Assembly: GCA_037447605.1 (NCBI GenBank)
Contig: CM074806.1
Span: 3,611,130 to 3,675,129, forward strand
Length of the DNA: 64,000 nt
Direction: 5' to 3'
Origin: Zygnema circumcarinatum
Lineage: Eukaryota > Streptophyta > Zygnematophyceae > Zygnematales > Zygnemataceae
This document shows, one piece after another, positions 33,971-47,428 of this stretch. A program made the translations under genes and the position numbers. The notes under the pieces were generated by a model that was given only the letters and a program-made list of their open reading frames with translations, searched no databases and was not told where the DNA came from. Within the stretch, counting starts at the first letter, position 1, and each line of letters starts with the position of its first letter.

Positions 33971-36900
33971 ATGCAGTTGATCCCGAAGAAGAACCGTGTG
34001 GAGGTCTACAAGTATCTTTTCAAAGGTGAGAATTGTAACTCACTTTCGGCGGAAGTATACATTGAACTTGTTTATGCCGTTCTGAGCGTACCCCGGTAGC
34101 TCTTTCAGGATTTCCCGGCATAAAGTGACAAAATGTTAGAAACCCTATTCTGACATTCCGTCATGCCTTTTTTTGTCTCCATAAAGTATAAAACAGTAGA
34201 ATCGTTTCTAATTCCTTCCTAGCACATCGAAATCATCTCGGTTTAGGGCTTGAACTTCTCTTGGCTGATTGACAATCCTAGAAAACCCTGATCTGCTGAT
34301 GTTTTAGCAGAAAAGTAGATAGCTTGTCACAGCTATTGGTGTGTCTAACCTTGTGACGACGCAGCATTGTAAATATTGGGTTCGACCATTGAGCCCATTT
34401 TGCTGCCCGTCGCCCCTCCGTTTAAGTCCTTATGCACTTGCAGAATTCTGCCCTAAAACCTTTCTCCGCTTCTAGAAAGTGAATATGCGTGTTACCCATA
34501 ACAAGTAAAGGGGCACAACCTATTTCAGAACGCACAGGTCTGGTCACTAGTTGTTCAACATGGGCTTCGTGCTGCACAGCACTAGCTAAACTTGTAATTA
34601 CGGTTGAAGCTTAAGAGTGTCCTACCTTTATGTTTAACCGCCGTTGAGAGTGTATACCATATTGAATATTGTGTTGAAATGCGGTAATGCTGTCTTGCAG
34701 AGGGGGTTCTTTACGCGAAGAAGGACTTCAATGCACCCAAGCATCCAGAGATTGAAGTCCCTAATCTTCAGGTAGGTGAACGTAATCACATTACTCGCGC
34801 TGCATGCAGCATGTTATGATTGTATGTTTTGGGCAAGTCGTTCGTTGGATATTACTGCCTACCAGCTGTAAAACGTAACAGCCATAGTGTGGAGCACTAA
34901 AGAGTAACTATTACATCACTTGAAACAAACACACAAGCAAACTCCCCTGAGAGAAGTGTTTCCGTTCTCTCGGCTTCTCTACAGTTTAAATCCAGCGTGG
35001 CTAGGCCGTTAAAGCTTGGACGAAGGTTTCCCATGACCATGAGTTTCCCCAAAAATTGAAGCAGCATTGGTGTTGGCTTTTGTTACTCTAGCTAGATTCA
35101 ATGGTGCATGAAATTCCTGTCGCTCATTTTTGATGAAGCATTATTTTTCATTTTTTTCGGGAATAATTAGTCAAACACTATTGCTGCATGTTGGATGTTG
35201 CTTGTAAAGTTTGTTTCTCTGGGAGTCAGGGTTTTGTTATCATGGTTGATCATTCATGCGTTAAACAGCTGTAGTGATTAGTTTAATGTTACATGTTTCT
35301 TCAAAGGTACTTCGATACCTAACTGTTTACGGTTTTGTATGTAAAGGGGTCTAAGCTCGAGGTCTAAGCTGTATGTTCAAGTTGCTGCCTACCTTGTCTC
35401 GAAGATGTCTTTAGCATTTCACTTTTACCATAATTGTGTAAACCGTAAATTTTGAATGTCCTCACGAGTGCCACTACACCAAGCTGTCCAGTGAAAAACT
35501 AATTTTCTACCGTTTGTCATGTGTTTAGCATGTGACATTGTGCCATGAGCTTGCATGTGCCTCACTTTCATTTGACACGGATTTCGACTTCTGGTTTTCG
35601 GTGCTATAGCAGCAAATTGTGTTTCTTCTTGAAGATTTGTTTCAGTACAACAAATAAGAGTGGGTAGTAATCATTATATTAGCTGGGAGTATTGAAACGC
35701 AAGCTTAGTTTTACGTGAACTTTTGTACAGGACAGCACCTTGTTTCCTTGTGAAGATAACTTGCCTTGATGTCGAATTGTATGAAGACTAATGCTGGAAA
35801 TTCCTTTACAATATACTGGGAAAACCTATTTCTTTTTTCTACTACAAGCATACAAACCTGTGAAACTTTCAAATTTGAATTCTAGCTAGTTGCTGTTGTT
35901 CACTTTACCACATTGCTTCATGAACTGCTTCATGAACACTGAAGGTTGGCGTTCCTTTCTTAAGTTTGCATTCATTTTTCATGACTGGGGACATGGAGAC
36001 ATTATTTCCGAAATCCGATATTTTCCGCTTTCTGGCTTTGACTCAGATAAACATGGAGTGTTTCGACCTTGAAGCTGGCTAGGTTGATGCGGCTAGTACC
36101 TGCAAGTCACTGGAGCGTGTAGCAGTCTGAATCGCGCACCAAACTTATCGACCCTTTCTTGTTTGCTGCGCTTCATTTTCTGTTTTTGCAGGTGATCAAG
36201 TTGATGCAGAGTTTCAAATCTAAGGAGTATGTGCGGGAGTCTTTCGCGTGGAGGCACTACTACTGGTACCTCACAAATGAGGGCATTGAGTACCTCCGTA
36301 CTTTCCTTAATCTGCCTTCTGAAATTGTCCCGGCTACCCTGAAGAAGTCAGCACGTCCAGCTGGACGGCCAATGGGAGGCCCACCAGGCGGCGATCGGGG
36401 GGCAAGGTACGGATCTTGCGAGGAACGGGCAATAGAGAGACAAAGAAGGCGCCATCTAGTTTGGGTTTTCAAAGCTGCTTTGGACTCTCCCATTCATGAG
36501 TTTCTGCCCAATATCTCTGGAGTTTTACTCGTCAGTCTTTTTTTGTCGACCATTTTTCTTGAGAAAATAAGCAGAATTAGACAGGCAGGCTCAGGTACAG
36601 GTCCAATAAGAATAACATTCAATCACCTTAATCGATGCAGCGCAACCTCGGCCCCCCTCCTTGAAATTCTATTTTGGCCTCTTTCCAAAGGAATTTTAAT
36701 GGAAGAAATCGTGTAGGAATAAGTATCGTTGAGATAGGGTTTTTGGTGACTGTTGACTCGATGTATCATTGGAAAATATATTAGGGCTTTTATAGGGATA
36801 TCTTATTTGAAGCCCATGCGGGATTAAAGTACGCTGGATTTTATGACAGGTAGTTAGCCATTCATGAGATGCCCTTTTCCTCGTTATCGTTTGATCTCAG

Positions 36901-37418
36901 ACTTCTCGTTTTCTGTTTTGCAGGCCTCCTCGTGATGGTGATCGTCCTCGATTCGGGGATCGTGAAGGCTACCGTTCAGGCGCACCCGGGGCTGGATACG
37001 GAGAGAAGAGCGGACCTCCTGGGGCCGGATACGGAGAGAAGAGTGGAGCGCCCGGAGCTTTCCGCCCGTCCTTCCGGGACGTGAGTGCATGCAATTGATG
37101 CGGAAAAACACTTCTACCTTAACATTTTTGCGACAATTTCATTGTTAGATCAGAAGTGACAGCTTGTAGAAGTGGCATCAGGATGAAGCCACAGCTGCTT
37201 AATTTATACCGTCTACAGTACGAGATTGGGGGACACACAAAGTCTGCATTCTACCTTTCTCTGTCCTTGAAATTTGCCTTGTTGTTTGTTTGCTCTTTTA
37301 GCATCTCGGACTGACACTGTTATGTATGTGGCAGGGTGCGGGCCGGGGTGGCTTTGGCCGCGGCGGCGGCGGCTTCGGGGGCGAGAGTGCAGGTGCAATT
37401 GGGGCTCCAGCTGAGTAA
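33971..37418 (+). CDS. RPS10: Cytosolic 40S ribosomal protein S10 (eS10)
   Basis: Five exons (33971-34025, 34701-34771, 36192-36406, 36924-37080, 37335-37418) give about 193 aa. The plectin/S10 domain is plain: [59 protein letters not shown] and [16 protein letters not shown]. The C-terminal tail is Gly/Arg/Pro-rich, with an imperfect tandem of [12 protein letters not shown] and a final [14 protein letters not shown] run, as is usual for plant eS10. The length fits the family. It belongs to the small subunit head near the mRNA entry. Intron 2 is about 1.4 kb long, and short open frames inside the introns show no sign of being genes. Confidence 0.96.
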
Positions 37419-38217
37419 AGGCTGCCTAGGGTGGCTATGCTGTGCATGGCCAACACGGGACAAAGGCGCTCTTTGTAAAGTTTTTGGGGCAAGATTCAAT
37501 CTTATCTCTCAGAGCAGGGCAACTGGAAGGGATGGGCGTGGAATGCGCCATGAGCTGTTGCTCTTTGTCTGTGATTTGACTCTGATTTACACCGCTTGCG
37601 TATCTACCGCGTTGGATTCATTGGGATTGAAGCGTAAAGCTCAGCAACGCCGTCCGACAAACTTTCACCTATAGCTAATCTCTAAATTGAATTCCGGGTA
37701 GGCTGCTATTCAGGATTTCCGGACCAGGCCTCGTGCAATCCCCCCATGCTGTTGTACAACCTTAACCTTATGCCATATTTGACGAACACTGCCAAGCACA
37801 GTTCCATGTTCTGTCAAACACGATTGCAAGAGTCTGCAGTCCACCGAAAGTCCCAAGCGCTGGTCCCATCAAACAAATCGATGAGGCGCTCTCCGTACAA
37901 TGTACTATAAAGGCACGGATAAAATATGTACGAGAGTACGGTACATACATTTTCCGTACACCGTCTCCCCCTTTTTACAGGTGACACGTGGCAGCCCTCC
38001 GCGCCTCTCGCAGCCGCAAGAAAGGGGAGCGAGCGAGGAGGCGAGGGCGCACGTGGCACCCTCTGCGCTGCCGCGGCCTGGGAGCGCGCCACGTGGCATG
38101 CGGCGAGGGAAGGGGAGGGCGCGGGGTTGAGGGGAGGGCAAAGAGAGGGAGAGGGAGAGGGAGAGGGAGAGGGAGAGGGAGAGGGAAAGGGAGAGGGAGC
38201 ATGCTGCAGCGCCGCAG
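37419..38217. promoter_or_regulatory. Intergenic and promoter of SLH protein gene, three G-boxes
   Basis: CACGTG, each extended as CACGTGGCA, occurs at 37985-37990, 38050-38055 and 38090-38095. A (GAGAGG)n tract follows at 38143-38199, directly before the chosen ATG. Long open frames on both strands across this GC-rich, repetitive stretch are composition artefacts. Confidence 0.55.
38143..38199. repeat. (GAGAGG)n hexamer microsatellite
   Basis: About nine units of GAGAGG with one variant, immediately upstream of the SLH gene ATG, probably in its 5' UTR. Confidence 0.9.
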
Positions 38218-41200
38218 ATGGGCTCCCGCGCAGGCGCTGCTGCAAGGCTCTGGCCTGGCCGGGCTGCGGCACCCGGCGCAGGGCCGGTGTACAGCAGGCG
38301 GAGGGCCTTGACTCCCGCAGAAAGAAATGAATTCTTGAGGCATTTCTGCTCGAGCCCCTGGCACAAGGCGTTTGCGAGCTCCATCTTCGGCGATGAAGTG
38401 CCTGCCTTTTTGAGAAAGTCCGGGAGGAAGGGCAAGCTACAGACAAGGGCGGGGCTGGGAGGTCATTCTCCAAAGTTGTCAAAGAAAGCAGGAGCCCCTT
38501 TGGTGAACGGAAGCAGGGATGCCTTGGGGATGTCTGGTAAAATGGAGCAGAAGGATTCTGTACATAGAAAACACGTGTCCAATGGCACACTTCAGAAAAA
38601 GTTTGCTGGATTTGAAACGTGGTTGCCAGTAGCTATTGAAGACGATGGATACGGAGGCTGGAGCGCAGCTATTTACCGTGACGCGCCGTCTTTCCGCTTA
38701 AGACTGCATCCAAGTAGGCTAACCTCCTGCTCGTTCTCTCTGGCGGCTAAAAAAAGACACGTACATGTGAAGGTCCTGAAGTATGACATGCATTTAACGC
38801 TGAGCATAACATGCAGTTCTTTTCCTCGTATCTAATGAGAGGTTTAGGGGTAATGCCAGATAATGCCGAATCAATCAATGTGCTCGGGAAGGAAGGAAAT
38901 TTCTGTGAAACTCTGTTTCTGTATCTGAAGTTATTTTCCTTTAGCAGCCACCGCAATGACGGTAAACTTATGAGGTCAGGACACTGTGTCTAGCTCGCAA
39001 AGAAGGGTTGCAATCCTGATTTGTTCAAGAAAATTCCAAACGTTTTTTTTTGTGATAATACGTCGACACCGCTGAGCTGAGTTCAGCTGGTAACAGATAA
39101 GTTTTTGCCTGTAAAGAATTATGTAATCTTGTGAGCACACATGGACCGGTGCTTTTGTCTCTTGTTCTGAATTCATGCACAACGGGAGTCTGGATTGTTT
39201 CGAAGAAAAGAAAAACTTGCCAAAAGAAAAAGAATTCCGTATGCAACAATGCCATTTCCAGCACCCTTTTTAGGAAACATTGGTGAATGAATCTTTAAAA
39301 AGATAAAAGATAAATTAAAGATATCTATACATATATTAAATAATAATATAATCATTAATTTGTATCATAATTTAAAAGATAGAGGAAAGATAAAATGCCT
39401 TGCAAGTGTCATGAATTTCAAATTTTGTCGGCGATTTTCCAATCCTCATTATGTCACGCAACTCTCCTTCATACCATAGCCATTGGCTTTTTAAACTTCA
39501 AAGAGACGCTCATGAATCTGTAGCCCAAGTGTGTATATTTGGGACCACACTGCATGTAATTGCACATTGTGATCGCTTGGCTTTCATGAAACAAGATGTT
39601 TCTAGTGCTAACGTCTGCTTGAGCCCAATGGGACGACATGCAGGGGTATTGGGAGCGGCATTTATTGTGGCAACATTGGCCGCTGCCACCTGGCAAGTAC
39701 GGCAGAGAGGCCACATTGCAGGTAAGGCAAACGACAGCCTTCGGCACATGGCCGCCATCACTTGTTGGTTGCGAGTGAGCTTCAATGAACGGAAGGGGAG
39801 TTTTGCTCCTTAAAAGGGGAATAAGTTGGCAAGAATCTGTCAGTTCGATCCATGCACTTTTGATCAGGAGATTGCGGATATCTGGAAAGACTTTAGAGTT
39901 GAGACTACTTCCATACTTTAATAACCGGTAAAGTCTTTATTTCTTAGAGAGGCTGGTTTGGATTAGTTTCACCATTGACCTGGATATCGGTTCGCTTGCA
40001 TGTTTGCTACTTGGTTCTACACATGCTCACCATAGCCGAGGAAAAAAACGATGTTGATGCGATTGAAGCTTGGACAGGTTGGAGACCGGCATTCCCGCCA
40101 GCAGCTGTACAACTCCTCACAAGGGATACGGGGCACACGGGACAGCCTCAGGAGTTGCCACCTTCCACTGGTAAGGCTAATCCTTCAACTGACACTCTTC
40201 TTAGCGTGGCAGTTTAGTGGGAACAAGGCATGGGAGGGATACTATGGTGGGTCACTATTAGAAGAAAAGCAGAAGGGTTTACTCACACTGCTTTGGATTT
40301 GAACAATTTGCGCTAATGGAAGTTGCAGCGGGGAATGGCTGGCTATCCTTGTCTCAACTCAACGCACCCCTCCACCCCACGTGACTATTTTTTTCTATAT
40401 CCTTGTCAACTTTCGCTTTTCTCGGATTTTCCTGCTCACCACAACTTGTTTTGTCTTGTCTTGTCTTGTCTTGTCTTTTTTTGGAGAAGTCAATGTAAGC
40501 TGGGAAATAAAGAGGAACAGTAGATGACTAACCCCTGCCCTGAATGGTTTTGGGGTTTTTTGGTGCGCAGAAGAGACGGAGAAACGGGATGAGGTAGAAG
40601 CGGTACAGGAAACCCTGGCAGATGAGGAGGAAAAACCAGTTCAGGCGGAAAGCCAAGAGGAGGATATACTCAGAGCGGCGGAGCTGAAAGTTGCCGTTCG
40701 AGCTCTACCTGACCCCAGTCAAGCGCTAATATTGAAGGCGCTGCAAAGCTTGGAGGTACGAAGGGCTGTTTGTATCATTTTGAGCCATTATCGGAGAATT
40801 TGGTGAGAACTTGAGTCATATAGAATCTGAGTGTCTTATAAGTTGGGGATGGAAGGGCGGATTCGGATGGTACTTAATGATACTTGTTCTTTAGTGTGTA
40901 AACTGCTCTGCAATGTACCTCTTTGCAAATGTGATTAGATTTGGTTTCACTTTTGGCGCTTAAGTGAAAGCCTCTAGGATAGCAACGGGAACTGCATAAG
41001 GTGGCCTATGGTTTGGGAAACTTATTAAGTGCTCTGTATCATCACCTTCGATGCGTCTTTATTTGAAACTGGCGAGATTGGTGGTAGCCCAAAGGCAAGC
41101 TACTTAGTACTTTCACTCCTTCTGCCCACTATACGTTAGCTGCGTTAGGCTCGTCCATTGTCATGCCATATAGCTCCATGCCTCCCTGCATTGTGCGTAG

Positions 41201-44200
41201 GTGGTGGATGCTGTAGATGGAGCTGCTCTCTGCACGCGGAGAGATTATGCGCGGTGGCTGGTGAAGTCTTGCCTCAAGTTATCCAGGTACATGGGGCTGA
41301 CTTGTTCTTCACGCCTCCCATTGAAACTCGTTGCATTGACACCCCAGAGAGTTTACGATGCAGTGTAACGGACAAGGGTGTGTCACTTGCTTCTTTACGG
41401 TTTTTGAACTGTTTCCTTCACCAAGCCCCTTCAGACTGAGAGCCTAAGCATGGACAACTTAAACGCTTCTACAGTGCAGCGTGAATTTAAGTTTGACTGT
41501 GCTTCAGCCCTTGGTGCGAGTGCAAAATACATGGATTAAGCGACGGTCTCTGCCTTCACATGCAGCAATTCTGCAACTAGGGTGTATCCCTCCATGTACG
41601 TCGAGCACATCACGGAAGTGGCGTTTGCGGATGTGACCCCAGAAGATCCTGACTTTGTCTATATTCAAGGTGAGAAAGAACCTCTTTTTCTTCAGTGGGA
41701 TCATTCGCTTCCCGCAGTGCAGGCAGAGCACGAGCATCATGCGGCTTGAAGCTGATGGCCTGCAGGGGCATGACTACCAGGGCTCGCTGAAGCTGGCATT
41801 GTGGACAGCAGGCTCATGGATGCAGACATAGAGAGAGGAGGGGACGTAGCACTGCACTTCAACCCTGACAGGTTGCTTTCATCCAGCCGATTTTTCCATT
41901 TTGCGGTCCAAAAGCAGATGTCACCAGGCTTTGTTTGAACTTAGGAACTCCACTGCAGAATGTAAATTGTCATCGTTGGCACGCTTGAAGTGGGGCTGAC
42001 TGCAGTGTTTGTCTGTGATGAGCTTGGTGGGGGGAACAGTCCTTTGAGACGGCGAGATCTCATTGAATGGAGGATAGCTCTGGAGAGCTGCAGCGAGTCA
42101 TCTGTCTCTGTTGAGGTGAGATGCGTTTCTTTTGGTCTCCTTTCTGCCTGCTTGCGATCGGGCTGGGCCAGACCGTGAACTTGACCGGTGATGATGCCCT
42201 ATAAAGTCACGCGGAACAGTTTTGGTTGCTAAGAATAAGTCCATAGGACGCTTTCTAGTTTTATTCAAGACCTAACCTGAACGTTAGCATGGGTCGGTCG
42301 ATTTGAAAAAACTGTGCTGGACCAGCGAAGGCTAGGGGACCCTGTTGCCTGCTCTGCCTATCCTTCATCTCACATTATGAGGAGCTTTCTGAAAATCTAT
42401 ATTGCTGGCTACTTTGCAAAGTCCGATTCATAGCCTGGACCCGCATTTCACCATAACGGGAGTTATAGATAATCTCAGCGCAATGAAGGATGTCTGTTGA
42501 TTGATACCCCTTGTTGTCTCGCCAAACCATTGTTGACATACTTGAAGTGCATGCATGAGGTGTATGAGTTGGAGAGCGGCGCTTTACCGTCTCAGAGCTT
42601 GGGCCACTTGCTGCAGGATGTGGCATCAGAGTGCGGAATTTTGGATGCTGGCGAGCTGAAAGCGGAGCTCCTACCGGCCGTGCTGCAGGATTTGCAAGCG
42701 GGGGCCGACAGCGTCATTGCTGCAACCTTCGGTCTGCTCTCTCCAGCCATGTGCCGACTGCCTGTTGTTGTGTATGGGTGAAGTGGGTTGTGCAAATGCT
42801 TCATTATTTTGTTCAATCATGGCTCTAGTATGTCAGGTCACGTCGTATCTTGTGATGCCTCCTGGGTTATGCTGTATCATGCTATACTACCATCTCATGC
42901 TGATTTTGCATTACCAAACAATGCCATCCTGGGAGGAATGCAGGCTCCACTCGTCTCCTTCATCCTGAAATGGTAGTCACATGTCAGCAGGCAGCTGCTA
43001 GTCTTTCAGCCGGACGGCCTGCAGCGGAGGTTGCCGAGCATAGCCTTCAAATGGAGATGGAGGCAATGGCTTCTGAAGAGGCAGCAAGGGCAGCATACAG
43101 GGCAGAGCTCAAGGAGGAACTGCAATGTGTTGAAGCAGAAATCGTACGGGAGAGGACAGCAGCTGAGGCGGCTCAGCTCGCACGGGCAACCGAACTGGAG
43201 GCGCTGCGTGAGGGGCTGTTTGCCCTGCATGATGGATCATGTGAAGTGACTGCTCAGAAGGTGTGATGGTGCATGCTCCATGGCTGGTTGGACAATGTCA
43301 TTGTCCTTTCCGTATTCACATTCTGAATCGAACCGCAATGTCAATATGGGCATCCTAAAAATGCGTTGCACTTATCTGTGATGGTTTCTGTATTGCGATT
43401 GCAGGTTGTAGTTGATGCCATACTTCATGCTGTGGAGGCGAAACGAAACAAAGCAGAGGAACAGCTGAACAGGATCAAACTCGAGGTTGAAGCAGTGGCC
43501 GAGGAGTACTCGACTGTACAGAGCGAAATCGAAGTACTGACGACCAGCTTGACAGAGGATGGTCACGAGAAACAGAGGCTTGTGGAGCTACGAGATGCAA
43601 TCGTTTCCCTCAGGTAGGCCTTCGTTGGAAAAGGAACATGGATATTGAATCTTCATGGCTGCTGTATGAAAATCTTAGCCTGTGTGAACCCTATCCAATC
43701 AAATTTAACAGTAAAGACCTTATGGTCTTCTTGGAATCTGATGGGGGCGTCTCCTAGTGCAAGGGAAGATTTTGTTTGAATTGTATCTGGCGGTTATTCG
43801 GGAGCAGATGCCAAGGAAGAATAAACAAAGCTATGATTTGCTGCACAGCCAGGGAAATGTTTGCTTGTACTGTAGTAGGTCCGGGATGGTGGTCCTTTTT
43901 GGTGAAGAAACTAAGAGCGAATCCTGCTTGGTACATGAAAATTTCTCTGTCCGATGTTAGTGAATGAAAACCCAAGAGAAGATGGAAGATGCACATGCCT
44001 TTCTTTTTGCAGGGACTGTCCAAACCTGCAGTCATGTTGAAAGAACATAACGACTCCATGAATTTATAGCCAAAAAGCCTTTAGCGTTCTGAAGCATAAG
44101 CAATGACAATTTGTAACTGCCCGCAATGTAATGCAGGTCTGAGGCAGAAGCCCTCGCCCGAGCCAAGCAGGAGGAGGTCGGCCAACTGGTGAGCAAGAAT

Positions 44201-44434
44201 GCGGCTGCAGAGTATGCGATTATGAAGGCGAGGACAGGGCCTGCCAGATCTTCACGGTGGACTTCTTCGGAGGCAAACGGGAGCGTGCTGAGGCAGACCT
44301 TGAGGTCGTTGAGCAGGTGGGCCGAGGCAGCAGGCCGCGCTGCAAGCAGACTTATGGAGGCAACAGATGAGAAGGCTCGAGCGATCCAAACCCGACTGGG
44401 GGAGAAGCCTGGAGAGCAGGGAGTGAAGGTTTGA
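38218..44434 (+). CDS. Plastid SLH-domain coiled-coil membrane protein
   Basis: Twelve exons join in frame to about 764 aa: 38218-38713, 39596-39721, 40036-40170, 40571-40755, 41201-41286, 41566-41669, 41781-41871, 42040-42115, 42560-42731, 42944-43260, 43405-43613, 44137-44434. The N-terminus is Ala/Arg/Gly-rich, like a transit peptide. One hydrophobic span (GVLGAAFIVATLAAATW) is followed by an acidic linker. Then come S-layer-homology features shared with the plant plastid SLH proteins (At5g23890/At3g25680 type): ALCTRRDYARWLVKS, EVAFADVTPEDPDFVYIQGL and LHFNPDRSPLRRRDLIEWR. The last ~280 residues form a long coiled coil (EAARAAYRAELKEELQCVEA). SLH domains bind bacterial wall polymers; the plant proteins are thought to sit in plastid membranes and their role is little known. 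The boundaries of exons 1 and 2 and the acceptor at 42559 are less sure. Confidence 0.8.
40451..40475. repeat. (TTGTC)5 microsatellite
   Basis: Five tandem TTGTC units in an intron of the SLH gene. Confidence 0.9.
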
Positions 44435-45487
44435 AGGATGGGAGAATACGCAGAGAGGTGGATCTGTCGAGTTTACAAGGGGAGCTGAACTGTCCCCACC
44501 ATTAATGCTGTTGTACGAATAAGTGACCCTCCCATCGTCTGTACTTCACTGAAATGCAGGGCGTGGCATTGTTTCTGTTGTGTGGTCGGCATTCAAGTAG
44601 ACTTGTTGAGCCCTTGAAGGTGCTGTTTGGTGACAGCACATTCAATGCATAAATGCAAGAGTTTAGCCTTTCCAGCGAGCAAGTCATGGAGTAACATCCT
44701 AAATTCAATGAGTATTGGGGTTAAGTTGGTCAAATAAACAGGTTTAGGTACCACTTGCAACCTTTTTTTCGATCTATATCAAAATTGAGATAACAAGCCA
44801 TCGTCCAGCAACAAAGGCCAGAAAAGTGGGGACCATAACTGTATTAAAATACTACATTCTCTACGCTCTGCATGGGTGAACGAGTGGTTCCTCCGGCGAA
44901 TTTAAGAAAAAGATAATTTTAAGAGTCTATGAACCAATCACTAGCTCCTGGCATCGTGGTGTTTGTAATCAAAAAACATTTTCACTACCGTGAGGATCAG
45001 CCAGGATCAACGGCCCTTCAGCTTATGAAAGCATGGAGCCACGCGACCCTTAGAATGTAAGGAAAAGAGCAAATAATTTATCATTATCGTGGTTCCAAAG
45101 AGAAGCACCTAGAGGCTCGGCTCCTCCCATATTATATTTCTAGTTGCAACTTCGTTTCCTTGGCCAGCAGAGCCAGAGCATCAGATATGCCAAGTCACCA
45201 TATCCGAGTTATTTCCATTCGTTCCGGACTTCTCGACTTCCCGACTCGGAAATTGCATCAGCCCAATGTGGGTCCTTCATAAGGTCAATACCTTGATAAG
45301 GTCATACATTGATAAAGTGGGCAGCTCGTTATCATCCCAGTTGGCATATTCGGCTCCGGTGGGGCGACTTAGTAGTAGTCTTTGTTCTGACTTTATTCCT
45401 CCCGATGTCGGAAGGGTTCTCCAATTCCATTGAACCATAGTCAAAATATGGCCGCAATTGAAAAGTATGGTCTCGGTCAGTCACACT
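44435..45487. other. Intergenic, convergent 3' ends
   Basis: This region lies between the stops of the SLH gene (+) and the fasciclin-like gene (-). No exon, RNA gene or repeat is seen. Confidence 0.5.
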
Positions 45488-46878
45488 TTAGAATAAGATG
45501 GCAGCAGTCAACAAGACCACAAGAGCTGCAAGGCTGAATGACAAACGTGAATTGGATGGCCCTGCATCAACAAAAGCAACAAATCATGAGGGATGCTTGA
45601 ATCAGGAAGGAAATTGGTTCGTGAATATAAAGAAAGAGATAAAAACAAATAGCAGGACATAGAGAGAAGGCGGAGATTTTGGAGAGCGGGATCACGGTTG
45701 GCTTATCAAGTACCTGCACTTGGGGGCGGCGGTGGAGACGCCGGAGGAGGCGAGACGGGAGGTGGCGGTGGGACCGCCGGATTGGAAATGCTTGGGGGTA
45801 TAAGCATGCCTTTTAGACCATGAATGGCAACATAGTCACTGACACGCCTGTCTTCAATGTCTTCAGCATCCACGAAGACGCCATTCACATACACTTTATC
45901 GGCAAAAGTAGTCACATTCACCATCTGACCTTCTGCTAATGTTGGGAATACCGGAAATTCGCCACCTTGTAATTGCCTAAGAACCTCAGAGTCCGCAAGA
46001 GTGTTGTTGAGCACATGATAACGTGCTATTTCTTGAAGACGATCGTCACTACTCAAGAATTGCGAGTTGTTTTTAATCGCTTCGTCTGTCACAGCAAAGA
46101 TCGTGTACTGCGTCTCCACCTCCAGGCCAGCACGAATCTCGTCCAGTACCCCAAACTCTTCCAGCAGAGCTACAAAATTTGGATAGTCCACTAGACTGTC
46201 TATGATAAGGGTAATGTTATCCGGCTCCGTCGGCTCCACCGGTGGAACAGGAGCTGACGGAGCGGGTGCAGGAGCATCGGCCACGCTCCCTACTTCCAAT
46301 GCCATCCTCCGCGTTTCCCCGTCATAATTCACATCTTGGAATCCCGCCCTTTCTTCCGTCCTTCTCACTTCATCTAATGTGAAAAGTCCGGAAATGCCGT
46401 GCACAAGTCCGTCGACGGCCCTCACAGATGCAAAGTCCACGATCGCTACATTGTTAATCATAAAGGTATCATTCACCACCGAGAGGTCCACCATGCAGCC
46501 TCCCAAGGTGACAACTTTTGGACGCTGCAACCAAGCTAGGGCGTCGACTTTTCCAGATGCCACGTGGCAGAGAACCGCTCTCTTCAAATGCCTCTGGTTT
46601 CCAGGTGCACGCAGGAAGTTCATGAGGGTGGGAGGCACCCGCTCGCTCAGATAGTCGTCTGTCGGCGCAAACATGGTAAGCTGCTCCGCACTCCGCAGCT
46701 CCAGTTCTAGGCTGCCAAGCACGTCCGCCTCCTCCAGGAGCTGCACAAACTGTCCGTACTGCTCCAGCATCCCCATTAGTACGGACTGCGACTCTTCTTC
46801 AGCCAGCCCCCTCCCAGACTGCACCAGCAACAGCATCAGGAGCGAGAGAAGAGCTCCTTGGAGCTGCGGTGCCGCCAT
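45488..46878 (-). CDS. GPI-anchored fasciclin-like protein, two FAS1 domains
   Basis: Two minus-strand exons (46878-45714 and 45561-45488) give about 412 aa. A signal peptide (ALLSLLMLLLVQSGRGLA) leads into FAS1 domain 1 (FVQLLEEADVLGSLE; LTMFAPTDDYLSE; VDGLVHGISGLFT). A Pro/Ala linker rich in AP repeats, a likely arabinogalactan site, joins FAS1 domain 2 (NFVALLEEFGVLDEIRAG; YTIFAVTDEAIKNN; ARYHVLNNT). Then comes a PPPPP-type hinge. Without splicing the frame stops right after SAGT. The good donor at 45713 and the acceptor at 45562 instead add SLAALVVLLTAAILF, a classical GPI-attachment tail, which strongly supports the second exon. FAS1 proteins act in cell adhesion at the plasma membrane or wall. 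In domain 1 the usual YH motif reads CH. Confidence 0.9.
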
Positions 46879-47428
46879 GGCTGCCCGGTCCCCTCCCTTC
46901 CTCCTCCGCCTCCTCCCGCGCAGCAGGAACAGCTCCCCTCTTGCTCCACCTCCTGCGCCTCCGTACCATTTCGTACTGTCTATCCGTACAACACAACTGA
47001 GCAGCCATGTAAGAAATCCAGTTATATGTACGGCCGATACGGTAATCTGCAGTAGGCGCGGGATCCGCGGTTACTGGCCAGTCAGAGGCTGCCATGTAAG
47101 CAGTTTTTTGTCTGTACCGAGACTCAGAAATAGAGTACAGTACTGTAAGGGAAGCAGAAAGTCAGACCGTACAATTGTCAGCGCCGGCACGCATCGGACG
47201 GCCGCCAGTCACTGACGGACCGAATGTCAACGGTTGGCCGGCGGCCTGCTCTCCGGTTCTGTCGTGCGGAACTAAACGCAGGTCGGAATACAAGGAACGG
47301 GTCAAGCAAGGCATGGAAGTTTTCGTCAGCAAACTTGGGAGTCAAAAAGTTGCAAACCTGCGATTCAAGTTTTATACAGTCCTAGTGGTTTCTGAGCTTG
47401 CTTGAATTCAGTACCATATACTATATAA

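Noticed and set aside
38143-38199. A CRISPR-like repeat array
   Set aside because: It is a simple hexamer microsatellite without spacers, in a nuclear plant genome.
37905-38590. Long open frames on the minus strand (up to 258 aa) and in other plus frames across the SLH gene start
   Set aside because: They come from GC-rich and GAGAGG-repeat composition, translate to Pro/Leu/Ser repeats and overlap the supported SLH exon 1.
45706-45713. Ending the fasciclin-like protein at the first in-frame stop (SAGT)
   Set aside because: The splice to 45561-45488 adds a classic GPI-anchor signal, which fits the family far better.
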